A stretch of DNA of 64,000 bases, taken from contig NZ_CP051677.1 in assembly GCF_012849055.1 (NCBI RefSeq), positions 186,001 to 250,000 on the forward strand, given 5' to 3'. Positions 8,114-16,806 of this stretch are shown here, one piece after another (position 1 is the first letter of the stretch; every line of letters starts with the position of its first letter). The position numbers were made by a program, and so were the translations under genes. Under the pieces are notes generated by a model. It saw only the letters and a list, made by a program, of their open reading frames with translations. It searched no databases and was not told the origin of the DNA. This DNA comes from Spirosoma rhododendri. Lineage in GTDB: Bacteria > Bacteroidota > Bacteroidia > Cytophagales > Spirosomataceae.

Positions 8114-10690
8114 CTAAAAACTGATCGACGCAGCCGCTTTGATAGCGAACCGATTGGTCGGGATGTTGTTCGGCCCCGGCTCCAGATACGTCAGCCGGTG
8201 AACAGCCTGTACCCGGAAAATTTTGAAGATATTATCGATACCGTAGCCCAGTTCTACATACGGAACGCTGGGGTCAAGGTGCCCGAAGTGAATAGGTCGT
8301 TGGCCGTTCGGCAGCATCTTGTTGCTTTCCAGATCCTGATTGGCCTGCGACAGACTTCCCCACAGCATATCAGCGTTTGCAACCAGTCGCCAGTTCAACT
8401 TGCGGATACCCGGCAGGCGGTTAAACAGAAAACCCTCGAACCGGTGCTGCATATGAACGGCCACAAACCGATCGCTGACAAATTCGTAGAACTGCATCCG
8501 GTTGAAGGTGTTGACCGTCAGCAGGGGCGTTGGGTTACCGATGTGCGGAAACAGCAGCGGAGCGGGCAGCGTCGACGGCGTAAACCCAGCCGATAGCAGA
8601 TACGTCATCCGGCCCAGCGGTCCCAGCCGGAGGGTTTGCTGCGCCCGCAGAGTGATCCGGCTGTAATTGAAGTCAGACCCCAACCCGGTTGTGCCGCGCG
8701 TGTACCGAACCGTCAGGACGGGGGCACGCTTGGTGCCGAGCGTGATGCGCTCGTTGCCGTCCATGATGTACTTTTCCTTCCGGGCCAGCCGCGCTTCGAT
8801 CGCCCAATAGGCATCGTTGATGTCGGAGCGCAGGGGCGACTGATCGCCCATGTCGGGGCTACTGCGATACGCGTAGGGAAACAGCGGGTCGAACGTTCGG
8901 CTGCCAACCATTGCCCGTAGCATAATACCTTTCACCGGCTCCGTCACGAAGAACGCTTCCTTCTGTTTGCTCTGGTAGGCACCGCGATAGCGGCCAAACC
9001 GACTCAGTGCGTAGAAAATCCGGTTACCACCGATCAGTTCGGGCGTCAGGCCCAGCCGTTCGAGGTCGTAGCTCATCCGAACACCGATCTGTGTCCAGTG
9101 CTGCCGCGAAATCAGGTAATCGGCTTCGACACCGTACTTAAATTCCTTGTCGAGCGTACCATAGGCCAGATATCCCCGCAGGACCAGATGACGGCTGAAA
9201 TCTTCATTCGTCCGAAAACCAACACGGGTCCGCAGCCCTTCGACCGTGTTGACGGCAAACAGATACGGATATGGCCCCAAATCGAAGCTTCCCACTTTCA
9301 GAAAGCCCGTTACGGCAATCTGCCCCACGGCCTCGGCCGTTCGCACGGCCGGTACAGAGCGCAGCGTTTCGATCATCATCCGGGATTTCTGATCGGCCTT
9401 GTTCAGCGAGTCGGGCCCGGCCAGCGTACGCTGCACGGTGCGCCAGTACGCTTCGTTAGTCGTCGCAACGGTATCGCTCGGCTCGATAGGCTGTTCGTAA
9501 AACAGTACCGGCTTTGGCTGATTGACCACCACGTTGCTGTTGCGCAGTGTTACCTGCGCCCGTATACCGAGCGACTGCTTACCCACCCCCGTCAGATCGG
9601 CGGTGAGCTTCAATCCAACCGGCAACCATCCTTCTTTCGTTTTGGCTCCCGTCGAGTCGGGCGTTGGTTCGAGTTCCTGCTCGATCGTCAGCGCCCGGAC
9701 GTAGTTGAGGTTAGCCCGGCTACCGATTCGGGCTTCGATTTCGCAAAGCGCAAATGAACTGGTGTCGATCCAGGCTTTTCCCGTGAAGGCGAGGTCTTCG
9801 GGGCGCTTGGGGTCGAACTGGATTTCGTAGCAGATATGGTCGCCAATCTGGGTTGTATCGGCCAGGAAGAATTCGTACCAGTTCCGCCAGTTGTCGCCGA
9901 TGGGCGACGCGAAATCTTTACCCAGAATCGGAATGTAGTTGTCGTAAAAATTTTGACTGGCCAGACTGGTACCGCCCAGCAGTTGCGAGCTTACGCCCGC
10001 ATCATCGACGGCTACTCCCCGAATACGGGTCTTGCGAACGTCTTCGCGCCGACGCTGCGGGCCGGTGCGGTAGTACGTATGCGTTACCGATTCCGACACC
10101 AGCAGTGGCAGCAGCCGGTTTCCTTCACTGTCGACAATCGAATCGACCTGACTCATCGCCTGATTGATCTTCCGGAAAAGGCCGGTCTGCCGCATCCGGT
10201 CGGTTAGGTGACTCAGGGCCATTTCGGTTTTCTGATAGCTGTCGTACTCGTAGGCTTTCAGTCGGCTGCGGTCGTTGAGCGACCGGTTCTTGCGCACCTG
10301 CCGCAGTACGCGAAAAGCCGGGTTCTCCCCTGCCCGCACGACCACTTCCTGCAAGGCGTTTCCTGCCGACATGGGCAGTTGCACGTCGATCGCCTGCGTG
10401 AGCCGTTCGCCGTCGATCGCCCGGCGCGTGTTGGCGTACCCCATCGAGCTGACCACCAGCGAATCGCTCAGTACGTTGGTGCGCAATGTGTAGCGACCCT
10501 TCTCGTCGGTGATGGTGCCGACGCGTTTTCCCACCAGCGCTACGCTGGCAAACGGAACGGGTTCACCCGTTTTGGCATCGGTAACGAGTCCGGTAACTGA
10601 GTAGGTCGTTTGCGCGTATAGTTGCCCGCTCAAACACAGCAGTAAACCAGCCAGTAAGAAGAAAGTAAGCGTACGTAAACGTTTTTCCAT
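8114..10690 (-). CDS. DUF5686 outer-membrane protein with carboxypeptidase-regulatory-like domain
   Basis: 858 residues. A signal peptide ends near QLYAQ. A carboxypeptidase-regulatory-like (CarboxypepD_reg) domain follows at about 28-115 (TYSVTGLVTDAKTGEPVPFASVALVGKRVGTITDEKGRY in family style). The long DUF5686 region ends in a beta-barrel-like C terminus (NRFAIKAAASISF). This architecture is common and exclusive to Bacteroidota outer membranes; the function is unknown. The flanking gap 10691-10797 is AT-rich with no clear consensus promoter. Confidence 0.88.
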   Translation of the reverse strand: MEKRLRTLTFFLLAGLLLCLSGQLYAQTTYSVTGLVTDAKTGEPVPFASVALVGKRVGTITDEKGRYTLRTNVLSDSLVVSSMGYANTRRAIDGERLTQAIDVQLPMSAGNALQEVVVRAGENPAFRVLRQVRKNRSLNDRSRLKAYEYDSYQKTEMALSHLTDRMRQTGLFRKINQAMSQVDSIVDSEGNRLLPLLVSESVTHTYYRTGPQRRREDVRKTRIRGVAVDDAGVSSQLLGGTSLASQNFYDNYIPILGKDFASPIGDNWRNWYEFFLADTTQIGDHICYEIQFDPKRPEDLAFTGKAWIDTSSFALCEIEARIGSRANLNYVRALTIEQELEPTPDSTGAKTKEGWLPVGLKLTADLTGVGKQSLGIRAQVTLRNSNVVVNQPKPVLFYEQPIEPSDTVATTNEAYWRTVQRTLAGPDSLNKADQKSRMMIETLRSVPAVRTAEAVGQIAVTGFLKVGSFDLGPYPYLFAVNTVEGLRTRVGFRTNEDFSRHLVLRGYLAYGTLDKEFKYGVEADYLISRQHWTQIGVRMSYDLERLGLTPELIGGNRIFYALSRFGRYRGAYQSKQKEAFFVTEPVKGIMLRAMVGSRTFDPLFPYAYRSSPDMGDQSPLRSDINDAYWAIEARLARKEKYIMDGNERITLGTKRAPVLTVRYTRGTTGLGSDFNYSRITLRAQQTLRLGPLGRMTYLLSAGFTPSTLPAPLLFPHIGNPTPLLTVNTFNRMQFYEFVSDRFVAVHMQHRFEGFLFNRLPGIRKLNWRLVANADMLWGSLSQANQDLESNKMLPNGQRPIHFGHLDPSVPYVELGYGIDNIFKIFRVQAVHRLTYLEPGPNNIPTNRFAIKAAASISF

Positions 10691-10797
10691 GCGAGAAAAA
10701 AAGGTCAGCCAATTTACGCGTACTACTCAGTAATTCCTACTCGGGTGTTACCCGGCGAATACTTATTTAATATAATTTTAAACAGCGAGATTGCCGA

Positions 10798-11337
10798 TCA
10801 GCCAACCAGCCAGATTCGGTCAGCATCAGCGCCCTGCTCCGTCCACTCGACCAGCACGCGCTGCGACTCCAGCGTGTTGACTTTCATACCAGTATAATCG
10901 GGCTTGATCGGCAGGTCGCGGTTATAACGGCGGTCGATCAGGACCAGCAGCTCGACCTTGCGGGGACGCCCGAACGCGGTCATAGCGTCGAGGGCCGCCC
11001 GCACCATCCGGCCCGTCGCCAGCACATCGTCGATCAGGATAACGCGTTTGTTTTCGATCACAAATGGTACGTGCGTCGTATTGGGGCGCAGGGGGGTGTC
11101 GCGCCGGCGGAAGTCGTCCCGGTAAAAGGTCGCGTCCAGATACCCCAGCGGTACCTCGCGGCCCAGAGTGCGGCTTAGTTCGCGGCTAACGCGCTCAGCG
11201 AAATAAATGCCGCGCGGCTGCATGCCCAGCAGCACCGTATCGGTAAAATCCTGGTGATTCTCAATGAGCTGCTGCGCCAGTCGACTTACGACAATTTCGA
11301 GTAACGGACTGGCTAAAATCAGGCGTTGTTGATTCAT
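10798..11337 (-). CDS. pyrR: PyrR: pyrimidine operon regulator / uracil phosphoribosyltransferase
   Basis: 179 residues from ATG 11337. Type I PRTase fold with the PRPP-binding loop VILIDDVLATGRMVRAAL, plus the early GMQPRGIYFAERV loop and the LVLIDRRYNRDLPIKPDY region typical of PyrR. It converts uracil and PRPP to UMP and, in many bacteria, attenuates pyr genes by RNA binding. No pyr biosynthetic gene is adjacent, so a regulatory role cannot be shown here. A longer reading frame exists upstream but overlaps the promoter and the pth leader; MNQQRLILASPLL matches the family start. The -7 box ends 4 nt before the ATG, which suggests a leaderless mRNA. Confidence 0.93.
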   Translation of the reverse strand: MNQQRLILASPLLEIVVSRLAQQLIENHQDFTDTVLLGMQPRGIYFAERVSRELSRTLGREVPLGYLDATFYRDDFRRRDTPLRPNTTHVPFVIENKRVILIDDVLATGRMVRAALDAMTAFGRPRKVELLVLIDRRYNRDLPIKPDYTGMKVNTLESQRVLVEWTEQGADADRIWLVG

Positions 11338-11341
11338 AGCC

Positions 11342-11349
11342 CAAAAGTA
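11342..11349 (-). promoter_or_regulatory. -7 box of pyrR (leaderless)
   Basis: TACTTTTG on the minus strand matches TAnnTTTG perfectly and is separated from the pyrR ATG by 4 nt (GGCT). Transcription would start at or next to the A of the ATG. The -33 element is weak. Confidence 0.6.
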
Positions 11350-11444
11350 AGGGGTCGGTTTGCAGTTTACCGATTGGCCGGACGCTTTTTTCGCATACCC
11401 TTTTGCCGGACCTTTGCAGCAGACATCTTTCATCTGCCGATACT

Positions 11445-12005
11445 GTGAAATTTCTGATCGTTGGGCTAGGCAACGTTGGCCCCGAATATGCACTCACCCG
11501 CCACAATGCGGGCTTTATGGTTCTCGACCGACTGGCGGCCCAACATGGCTTTTCGTTTTCGCTGACCCGGCTGGCCTTCACCGCCAAATGGTCGTACAAA
11601 GGCAAGCAGTTCTTTTTCGTGAAACCAACCACGTTTATGAACCTGAGCGGTAAGGCGGTGCAGTACTATCTGAAGCAGGAAAACATACCCGTCGAGAACC
11701 TGCTCGTCCTGTCGGATGATAAAGATTTGCCGTTTGCGAAGCTCCGACTCAAGCCCAAAGGTTCGGCTGGCGGACATAATGGACTGCGGAATATCGACGA
11801 ACTGCTGGGCACGCAGGAATACGCCCGGCTACGCCTTGGCATAGGGAGTAATTTTGCGAAGGGACGGCAAATCGATTTCGTGCTGGGCGAGTTTTCCGAG
11901 GACGAAATGATCCAGCTACCTGACTACCTCGACAAGGCAGGCGACGCCGTCGTGGCTTTTTGTACTATGGGCATACAGAACGCCATGAATAATTACAACC
12001 AATGA
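11445..12005 (+). CDS. pth: Peptidyl-tRNA hydrolase
   Basis: 186 residues. It releases tRNA from peptidyl-tRNA that has dropped off the ribosome. Signatures: FLIVGLGNVGPEYALTRHNAGFMVLDRL with the catalytic His, FVKPTTFMNLSGKAVQYY, LVLSDDKDLPFAKLRLKPKG and GSAGGHNGLRNIDELLG. The start is the GTG at 11445 (VKFLIVGLGN); the in-frame upstream codons add 14 residues unlike the family. A -7-like GACCTTTG (11409-11416) precedes it. Divergent from pyrR across 107 nt. Confidence 0.96.
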   Translation: MKFLIVGLGNVGPEYALTRHNAGFMVLDRLAAQHGFSFSLTRLAFTAKWSYKGKQFFFVKPTTFMNLSGKAVQYYLKQENIPVENLLVLSDDKDLPFAKLRLKPKGSAGGHNGLRNIDELLGTQEYARLRLGIGSNFAKGRQIDFVLGEFSEDEMIQLPDYLDKAGDAVVAFCTMGIQNAMNNYNQ

Positions 12006-12535
12006 TATAACTTTTTAAAGAATTTTGCATTATTTCAATAGCACATATATGGTGGGCTATTTTTTCTTAGGTAGGCAAATGCTATCAATTAAGCCCATTT
12101 TACCTATTTTTTATTCGGAATATCGCCAAAACGCGATATTTTTTGCGGAACATAATTCTGACACGGCTTTTACGCATGTTTGCATTCTAAAAACTTCTGG
12201 CGAGATTTGTATGTTCTTTAGCCACAAGGGAAATAGAACAAAACAGAGAATTGAGTCGTTATAGTTGTGTAATCGGTGAACGAATCGGCAACACGCTTAT
12301 CCAACAGAGATTTCTGTTGCCAAGTGAACGAGATATAGGGACGTAGTTCATTAAAATTGACTGACGTTCAAGAAGATATTCGAAGTCGGCTCTGGCGGGC
12401 TTTGAAACAGTAAAGGGTTAAAGTTAGTTTTTCATGTAGAAAAGGTTAAGGGTTTAGGAATAGTCAGTATAAGGTTCTCCGTCTCGGGGGACCTTATCTT
12501 GTTTTAAGGGGTTTTACTCAGTCCATCCCAACAAA
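12006..12535. other. AT-rich gap without a supported gene
   Basis: About 530 nt of clearly lower GC than the flanks. A 79-codon open frame at 12025-12264 shows no recognisable family or start context and is not called. GGTTAAG/GGTTTAG-like heptamers near 12400-12460 resemble the intergenic arrays seen elsewhere in the window. Confidence 0.6.
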
Positions 12536-12565
12536 AAAGCCAGCCCTCAATCCGGGGCTGGCTTT
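12536..12565 (-). terminator. Terminator downstream of the TonB-receptor-like gene
   Basis: AAAGCCAGCCC (12536-12546) pairs perfectly with GGGCTGGCTTT (12555-12565) around an 8-nt loop. The minus-strand transcript continues into a T-run. It lies about 180 nt past the stop at 12745. Confidence 0.75.
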
Positions 12566-12601
12566 CCACTTGCTTAACCTAAACTAAAGTCCAATTGGTG
12601 A

Positions 12602-12746
12602 ATGATTGAGTGATTGAGTGATTGAGTGAATGAGTGAATGAGTGATTGAATGAGTGATTGAGTGAATGAGTGATTTGTATAGCAATCTTTTTTTTATTCA
12701 ATCATTCTATCATTCACTAATTCTATCACTCACTCAATCACTCATT
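12602..12746. repeat. TGAN short-period array with inverted arm, touching a stop codon
   Basis: The left half (12602-12675) is a run of TGAG, TGAT and TGAA units (period 4/8). The right half (12697-12746) is the reverse complement type (ATCA, CTCA). The two can fold into a long imperfect hairpin. The right end overlaps the stop codon of the gene at 12745-15228. Confidence 0.85.
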
Positions 12747-15228
12747 AATTCCCTCCCTTCATGCGGTTTTGTTCGGCGGAGGTGGCGGAGTTGCGTTCGC
12801 GGGCGGCTTTGACGTTCTGGTTGCCGAAGCGATAGGTGAACGTCAGGGCGATCCGGCGGCTCTCCCAGCGCGATTTCACGCTGAAGTCGATGTCGCCGAC
12901 GACGGCCCGGCCGCGAAACTGGTTGATCCAGAATGGGTCGTTGACGTTCAGTTTCAGGTTGGCCTTGCCATCCATCAATTTCTTCTGAACCCCGATGTTG
13001 AACGCACCCATCGGCTGGGCGCGGTAGAAGCCGTACTGCGATGCCGAGTTGTACCAGCCCGACACTTCCGCCGACAGCGTTTTGCTCAGCGTGATGTTGT
13101 GCGACATGTATAGGTTCACGGCCACAAACTTCACTTCGTACGGAGTATTCGAGTAGAACGTCTGGTAGTGCTGGTAGTAGCCGTTGAGGTTAGTCTGCAC
13201 ATTCCACCATTTCGCGATTGCAACGGGCATACTAACCGTCAGGCCAATGTTGTCGAGGCTACCCAGGTTTTCGGCCGTGACGTAGGTGATGCCTTTTTCG
13301 GGAATCTGCCGGGGCGTTTCGTCATTGATAAAATCGGTGGTGCGGCTGACGTTGATCGAGGTCGAGATTTTGTCTTTGTACACGTGCGTCAGTTCGACCG
13401 AGTTGGTGTACTGGGGGCGCAGAAACGGGTTGCCCTGCTGGTAGGTGTACGGATCAAGGTAGAACACGAACGGGTTTAGGTTCTGGTAGTCGGGGCGCTG
13501 AATCCGGCGGCTGTACGACAGGTTCAGCACGTTGTTGGTGTCCAGCTTGCGCGACAGGAACAGCGTCGGGAACAGGTTCAGGTAGTTGCGCTCGATGCGT
13601 TGGTTCATCGTGATCGAGTTACCGATCGAGTGCGTATGCTCGGCCCGCAGACCCGCCTGTACTTTCAGCTTACCGATCTTACCGGCGTAGTTGGCGTAGG
13701 CCGCGTTGATGTTCTCGTTGTACACAAACTGGTTCGACCGGCTGGCGTCGAACACCCACTGCTGCTGTTCCTGCCGTAGCGTATCGTAGATCGTGTTGTT
13801 GTCGGTGTCGACGATGCTGCTTTTCAGACCCAGCTCGATTTTCGATCCGTTTTTCAGTGGCCGCACATAGTCTGTCTTGAACGCCCAGATACCGATAGTT
13901 GATGGCATCCGGTTACGCACATCCTGGTTCGGGCGGAGCAGTGCCCCCTCGGCGTTGCGGTATACCGTGCTGAGCGTGTTGCTATTGTTGCCGTTGTAGC
14001 GAACGTAATCGACATCGGCGGTCCACTCATGCCCTTTCCCGTCAAAATCGTACTTGTAATTAAGGTTCGTCGTCAGGTTTTTCAGCATCTCGTTGGCATC
14101 CGTCTGGGTGATGGGCTGGCTGATAAGCTTCCGGTTTTCGTCGCGGATAAACGTCTTGTTGACACCGTCCGACATCCAGTTGTTGCTGAAGCCATTGACC
14201 ACCACGCCGATTGTGCTTTTGGTGCTGATGAAATAATCGGCCCCGGTTTTGAACGACTGGTTGACGCTTTGGCTGGGCCGGAACGATCGCTGGTCGAAGT
14301 AGTTCGTGCGGCCGTTGTAGGTAATCACCCGACCTATTTCGTTGCTGTTGTTGCTGGTCCGGTTGAAGTAGGTGTAGTTGCCGAACAGGTTGACTTTGCT
14401 GGTGCGGTGGTTCAGATTGACCGTAACGCCACCTTTGGGCCGGTTGAGGAAATTCCCGTCCAGGTCGCGCACCCAGCCGTAGCCCGAGTTCAGGATTACG
14501 GAGCCGTTGGTACCCAGGTTTTTGTTTTTCTTCATCTTGATATTGATGATACCTGAGTTACCGGCCGCGTCGTATTTAGACCCCGGATTGGTGATGATCT
14601 CGATGCTGGCGATATTATCGCTGGGCGTGTTTTTGAGCAGGTTCGAGACTTCCTGCTGCGAGAGGTACGTCTGCTTACCGTCGATATACACGATTACCCC
14701 GGCTTTGCCTTTCAGCTGAATCTGATCGTTCTGCCGGTCGATGGTGACGCCGGGGGCTTTTTCCAGCACTTCCAGCGCCGTATTGCCGCTCGATACGATG
14801 CTGTTTTCCACGTTCAGCACCGTCCGGTCGACCTGCTGCTCGATGAATGGCTTTTTCGCCACCACGTTGACTTCGGTCAGGTTTTTCGACTCGTCGGCCA
14901 TCGCCAGCACGGGTAATTCGAGGGCAGGCTGCGCTTCGTCGATGGTGAACGGGGCGCTGTACGTTTTGCGGAATCCCAGCTGCTGCGCCGATACCAGATA
15001 GGCACCGGCACCCACGTTTTCAAACAAATAATTGCCATCGACATCGCTGACCACGCCTTTAACCAGCGTCGAGTCTTTCGATTTGAGCAGCATCATCGTC
15101 GTAAACTCCAGGGCTTTGCCGGTCGTGGTGTTTACTTTGCCACGGACAGTGCCCCGGTTAATCGGCTGACTATAAGCCCCCGACACGTAAAAGAGTGTAA
15201 AAAAGAGGAAGGAGAATACCGTTTTCAT
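12745..15228 (-). CDS. TonB-dependent-receptor-like outer-membrane beta-barrel protein
   Basis: 827 residues. A signal peptide ends near GAYSQ. A carboxypeptidase-regulatory-like domain lies at about 27-115 (GTVRGKVNTTTGKALEFTTMM region). A plug-like domain follows at about 125-250 (TALEVLEKAPGVTIDR, KAGVIVYIDGKQTYLS, SIEIITNPGSKYDAAGNSGIINIK). The C-terminal part is a large outer-membrane barrel ending FTYRFGNQNVKAARERNS. This is the OMP_b-brl_3 type common in Bacteroidota. The cargo is unknown and no SusD partner is adjacent. A perfect -7 box lies at 15280-15287. Confidence 0.9.
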   Translation of the reverse strand: MKTVFSFLFFTLFYVSGAYSQPINRGTVRGKVNTTTGKALEFTTMMLLKSKDSTLVKGVVSDVDGNYLFENVGAGAYLVSAQQLGFRKTYSAPFTIDEAQPALELPVLAMADESKNLTEVNVVAKKPFIEQQVDRTVLNVENSIVSSGNTALEVLEKAPGVTIDRQNDQIQLKGKAGVIVYIDGKQTYLSQQEVSNLLKNTPSDNIASIEIITNPGSKYDAAGNSGIINIKMKKNKNLGTNGSVILNSGYGWVRDLDGNFLNRPKGGVTVNLNHRTSKVNLFGNYTYFNRTSNNSNEIGRVITYNGRTNYFDQRSFRPSQSVNQSFKTGADYFISTKSTIGVVVNGFSNNWMSDGVNKTFIRDENRKLISQPITQTDANEMLKNLTTNLNYKYDFDGKGHEWTADVDYVRYNGNNSNTLSTVYRNAEGALLRPNQDVRNRMPSTIGIWAFKTDYVRPLKNGSKIELGLKSSIVDTDNNTIYDTLRQEQQQWVFDASRSNQFVYNENINAAYANYAGKIGKLKVQAGLRAEHTHSIGNSITMNQRIERNYLNLFPTLFLSRKLDTNNVLNLSYSRRIQRPDYQNLNPFVFYLDPYTYQQGNPFLRPQYTNSVELTHVYKDKISTSINVSRTTDFINDETPRQIPEKGITYVTAENLGSLDNIGLTVSMPVAIAKWWNVQTNLNGYYQHYQTFYSNTPYEVKFVAVNLYMSHNITLSKTLSAEVSGWYNSASQYGFYRAQPMGAFNIGVQKKLMDGKANLKLNVNDPFWINQFRGRAVVGDIDFSVKSRWESRRIALTFTYRFGNQNVKAARERNSATSAEQNRMKGGN

Positions 15229-15279
15229 AGCGATGGATCAGGTGTTGATAAGGCGTGCTCTTGATTACTTAGTACTCAA

Positions 15280-15287
15280 CAAAGGTA
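15280..15287 (-). promoter_or_regulatory. -7 box of the barrel protein gene
   Basis: TACCTTTG on the minus strand is a perfect TAnnTTTG. The predicted start is about 15275, giving a leader of about 45 nt. The -33 element is not a clear match. A partial copy, GGTACTTTGC, lies just upstream. Confidence 0.5.
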
Positions 15288-15468
15288 GGTAGTATGCATA
15301 GCAAAGTACCTTATCTTACACGAGTGGTTCAATCGGGCTGACGAATGGTTAAAAGGGACTAAAGCAAGAGCGTATCGGGGGAATTCAGGCTAAGGAGAGA
15401 TTCGGCGGCCGGATGTTGCATGAGCGCGATTATTTATCTTACTTTTCGTACTCATCCACTCCCTGCTT

Positions 15469-15552
15469 ATGACTTTTCTCTACCTGGTATTGATTCTGCT
15501 AAATGGGGCACTGCTGGTGGGTCTGCTTATCGGCTGGTATCGTTGTCTTTAG
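15469..15552 (+). CDS. Possible 27-residue hydrophobic peptide
   Basis: ATG to TAG encodes MTFLYLVLILLNGALLVGLL followed by IGWYRCL, a single predicted membrane helix. A weak promoter-like pair, TTG (15416-15418) and TACTTTTC (15440-15447), lies just upstream. It sits alone in the 616-nt gap between the barrel gene and the gene at 15845, followed 15 nt later by a perfect inverted repeat. It could be a small membrane protein, or chance. Confidence 0.28.
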   Translation: MTFLYLVLILLNGALLVGLLIGWYRCL

Positions 15553-15566
15553 AGTTTTTAAGTGTT

Positions 15567-15652
15567 GGCCTGTTTACCCCCCAGCCCCCTGAAGGGGGAG
15601 CGGTTCATTTGCGGAATACTCCCCCTTCAGGGGGCTGGGGGGTAAACAGGCC
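15567..15652. repeat. Perfect 34-bp inverted repeat
   Basis: The arms 15567-15600 and 15619-15652 are exact reverse complements around an 18-nt loop. Each arm begins GGCCTGTTTACCCCCCAG and contains CCCCCTGAAGGGGG, itself a near-palindrome, so cruciform folding is possible. No gene is within it. Confidence 0.9.
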
Positions 15653-15803
15653 GAAGGGAATTTGGCAATTGCTACCGTAAGTTCAAGAACTTAATAGCCT
15701 TCAGGCCGCTGCCGGGTAAACCGACTCGCACTTGACAGCTCTACTCTTCACCGGGCGTCAGCATTGCCTTTTGCCCTGTGACATGGTGTATAAGCGATAC
15801 GCT

Positions 15804-15830
15804 GCCGTCGCGTCTGTAATTCGCGACGGC
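15804..15830 (-). terminator. Hairpin after the barrel-like secreted protein gene
   Basis: GCCGTCGCG (15804-15812) pairs with CGCGACGGC (15822-15830), 9 bp with a 9-nt loop, 15 nt beyond the stop at 15845. It lacks a U-tract. Confidence 0.4.
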
Positions 15831-15844
15831 CCTCGTTACTGATC

Positions 15845-16627
15845 TTACAATTTGATACCGACTGACCAAACGGCGGCATCGGGTCCCTGGCCGGAGCGGA
15901 ACAGGCTGTTGGGTTCGTAGCGGCCAAACAACTTGCCGCATCCCCGGAAACCGATTTCGGTCATAAAGCCCCAGCGTACTGGATTCAGGTTGAAGGAGTT
16001 GTGGCTCCGAACGGCTGAACCCCCTTCGGGCTTTACTTTGGTATAGCTGTCCAGCCGCATGCCCACATACGCTCCGGCGCTGATGGAGAAGCCCGATCGT
16101 GTGCTCACACTCAGCATCATTGGCAGGTTGAGCTGTGTCGTAACGAGTTTGGTTTTCCGCAGACCGGTGTCGGCCTGTTTGACGATCAGTTGCCCGTTTT
16201 GCTCGGTCAGCACATTGCGCCCTTCGAACATAAAGTTGTTCCAGGCGACCTCGGGGCCCGTTATCAGCCGCAGTTTGGTTGGGCCACTGGCGATGAGCGG
16301 AATTCGTTTCTGCCAGGCGAGGGCGACGAAGCGTGAGCCAAGCGGCCGAAGCTCGTAACCGACGGGCAGATTACCGCCCAAGTTGTTGAAGCCAACGTAG
16401 ATGGCGAAGTCGCTGACGATCCGTTCGATTGGGCGAGTCGTCGATTTGCTGATAACCACGGTCGTGGGGGTACCCACCGTTGAGCTGGTGACTGTGGAGT
16501 CGACTACGGTAGAGTCAGATTTTGCCGCCGTGGATTCGGTTGTGATTATCGTGACGCTGGTTTGGGCAAACGAAGCAGCGGAAGTAGCGATCAGGGCCGA
16601 AGCGAGGAGGTGTTTGAATGCGTTCAT
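15845..16627 (-). CDS. Secreted outer-membrane beta-barrel-like protein, unknown function
   Basis: 260 residues. The signal peptide ends SAASFAQ. A Ser/Thr/Val-rich linker follows at about 23-62 (ESTAAKSDSTVVDSTVTSST). The C-terminal domain alternates amphipathic strands (DFAIYVGFNNLGGNLPVGYEL, FSISAGAYVGMRLDSY, WGFMTEIGFRGCGKLFGRYE) and ends in a barrel-like AVWSVGIKL, as in small 8-strand porin-like proteins of Bacteroidota. No specific family is recognised and no partner is adjacent. Confidence 0.75.
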   Translation of the reverse strand: MNAFKHLLASALIATSAASFAQTSVTIITTESTAAKSDSTVVDSTVTSSTVGTPTTVVISKSTTRPIERIVSDFAIYVGFNNLGGNLPVGYELRPLGSRFVALAWQKRIPLIASGPTKLRLITGPEVAWNNFMFEGRNVLTEQNGQLIVKQADTGLRKTKLVTTQLNLPMMLSVSTRSGFSISAGAYVGMRLDSYTKVKPEGGSAVRSHNSFNLNPVRWGFMTEIGFRGCGKLFGRYEPNSLFRSGQGPDAAVWSVGIKL

Positions 16628-16806
16628 GGTGCTGTATGCAGTTTAGATTTTCTGAAACCTTGTGTTTTACTGAATCGGGCTTGTAGCTACTTCCGCCGTT
16701 TTGACCAGTAGATGTACGTCAGTGTATTTTCGGTTGCATGGTCTTGAGAAAATTCTTCATCTTTTTTTCGATACCACCTTCAAACCATTAACTATCAACA
16801 CATTAA

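Noticed and set aside
12025..12264. 79-codon frame after pth
   Set aside because: AT-rich, no start context, no recognisable family; likely chance.
12602..12746. CRISPR array
   Set aside because: The repeats are 4-8 nt with no spacers and no cas genes nearby; it is a short-period array.
15420..15680. 86-codon frame across the inverted repeat
   Set aside because: Half of it is the perfect inverted repeat; protein-like features are absent.
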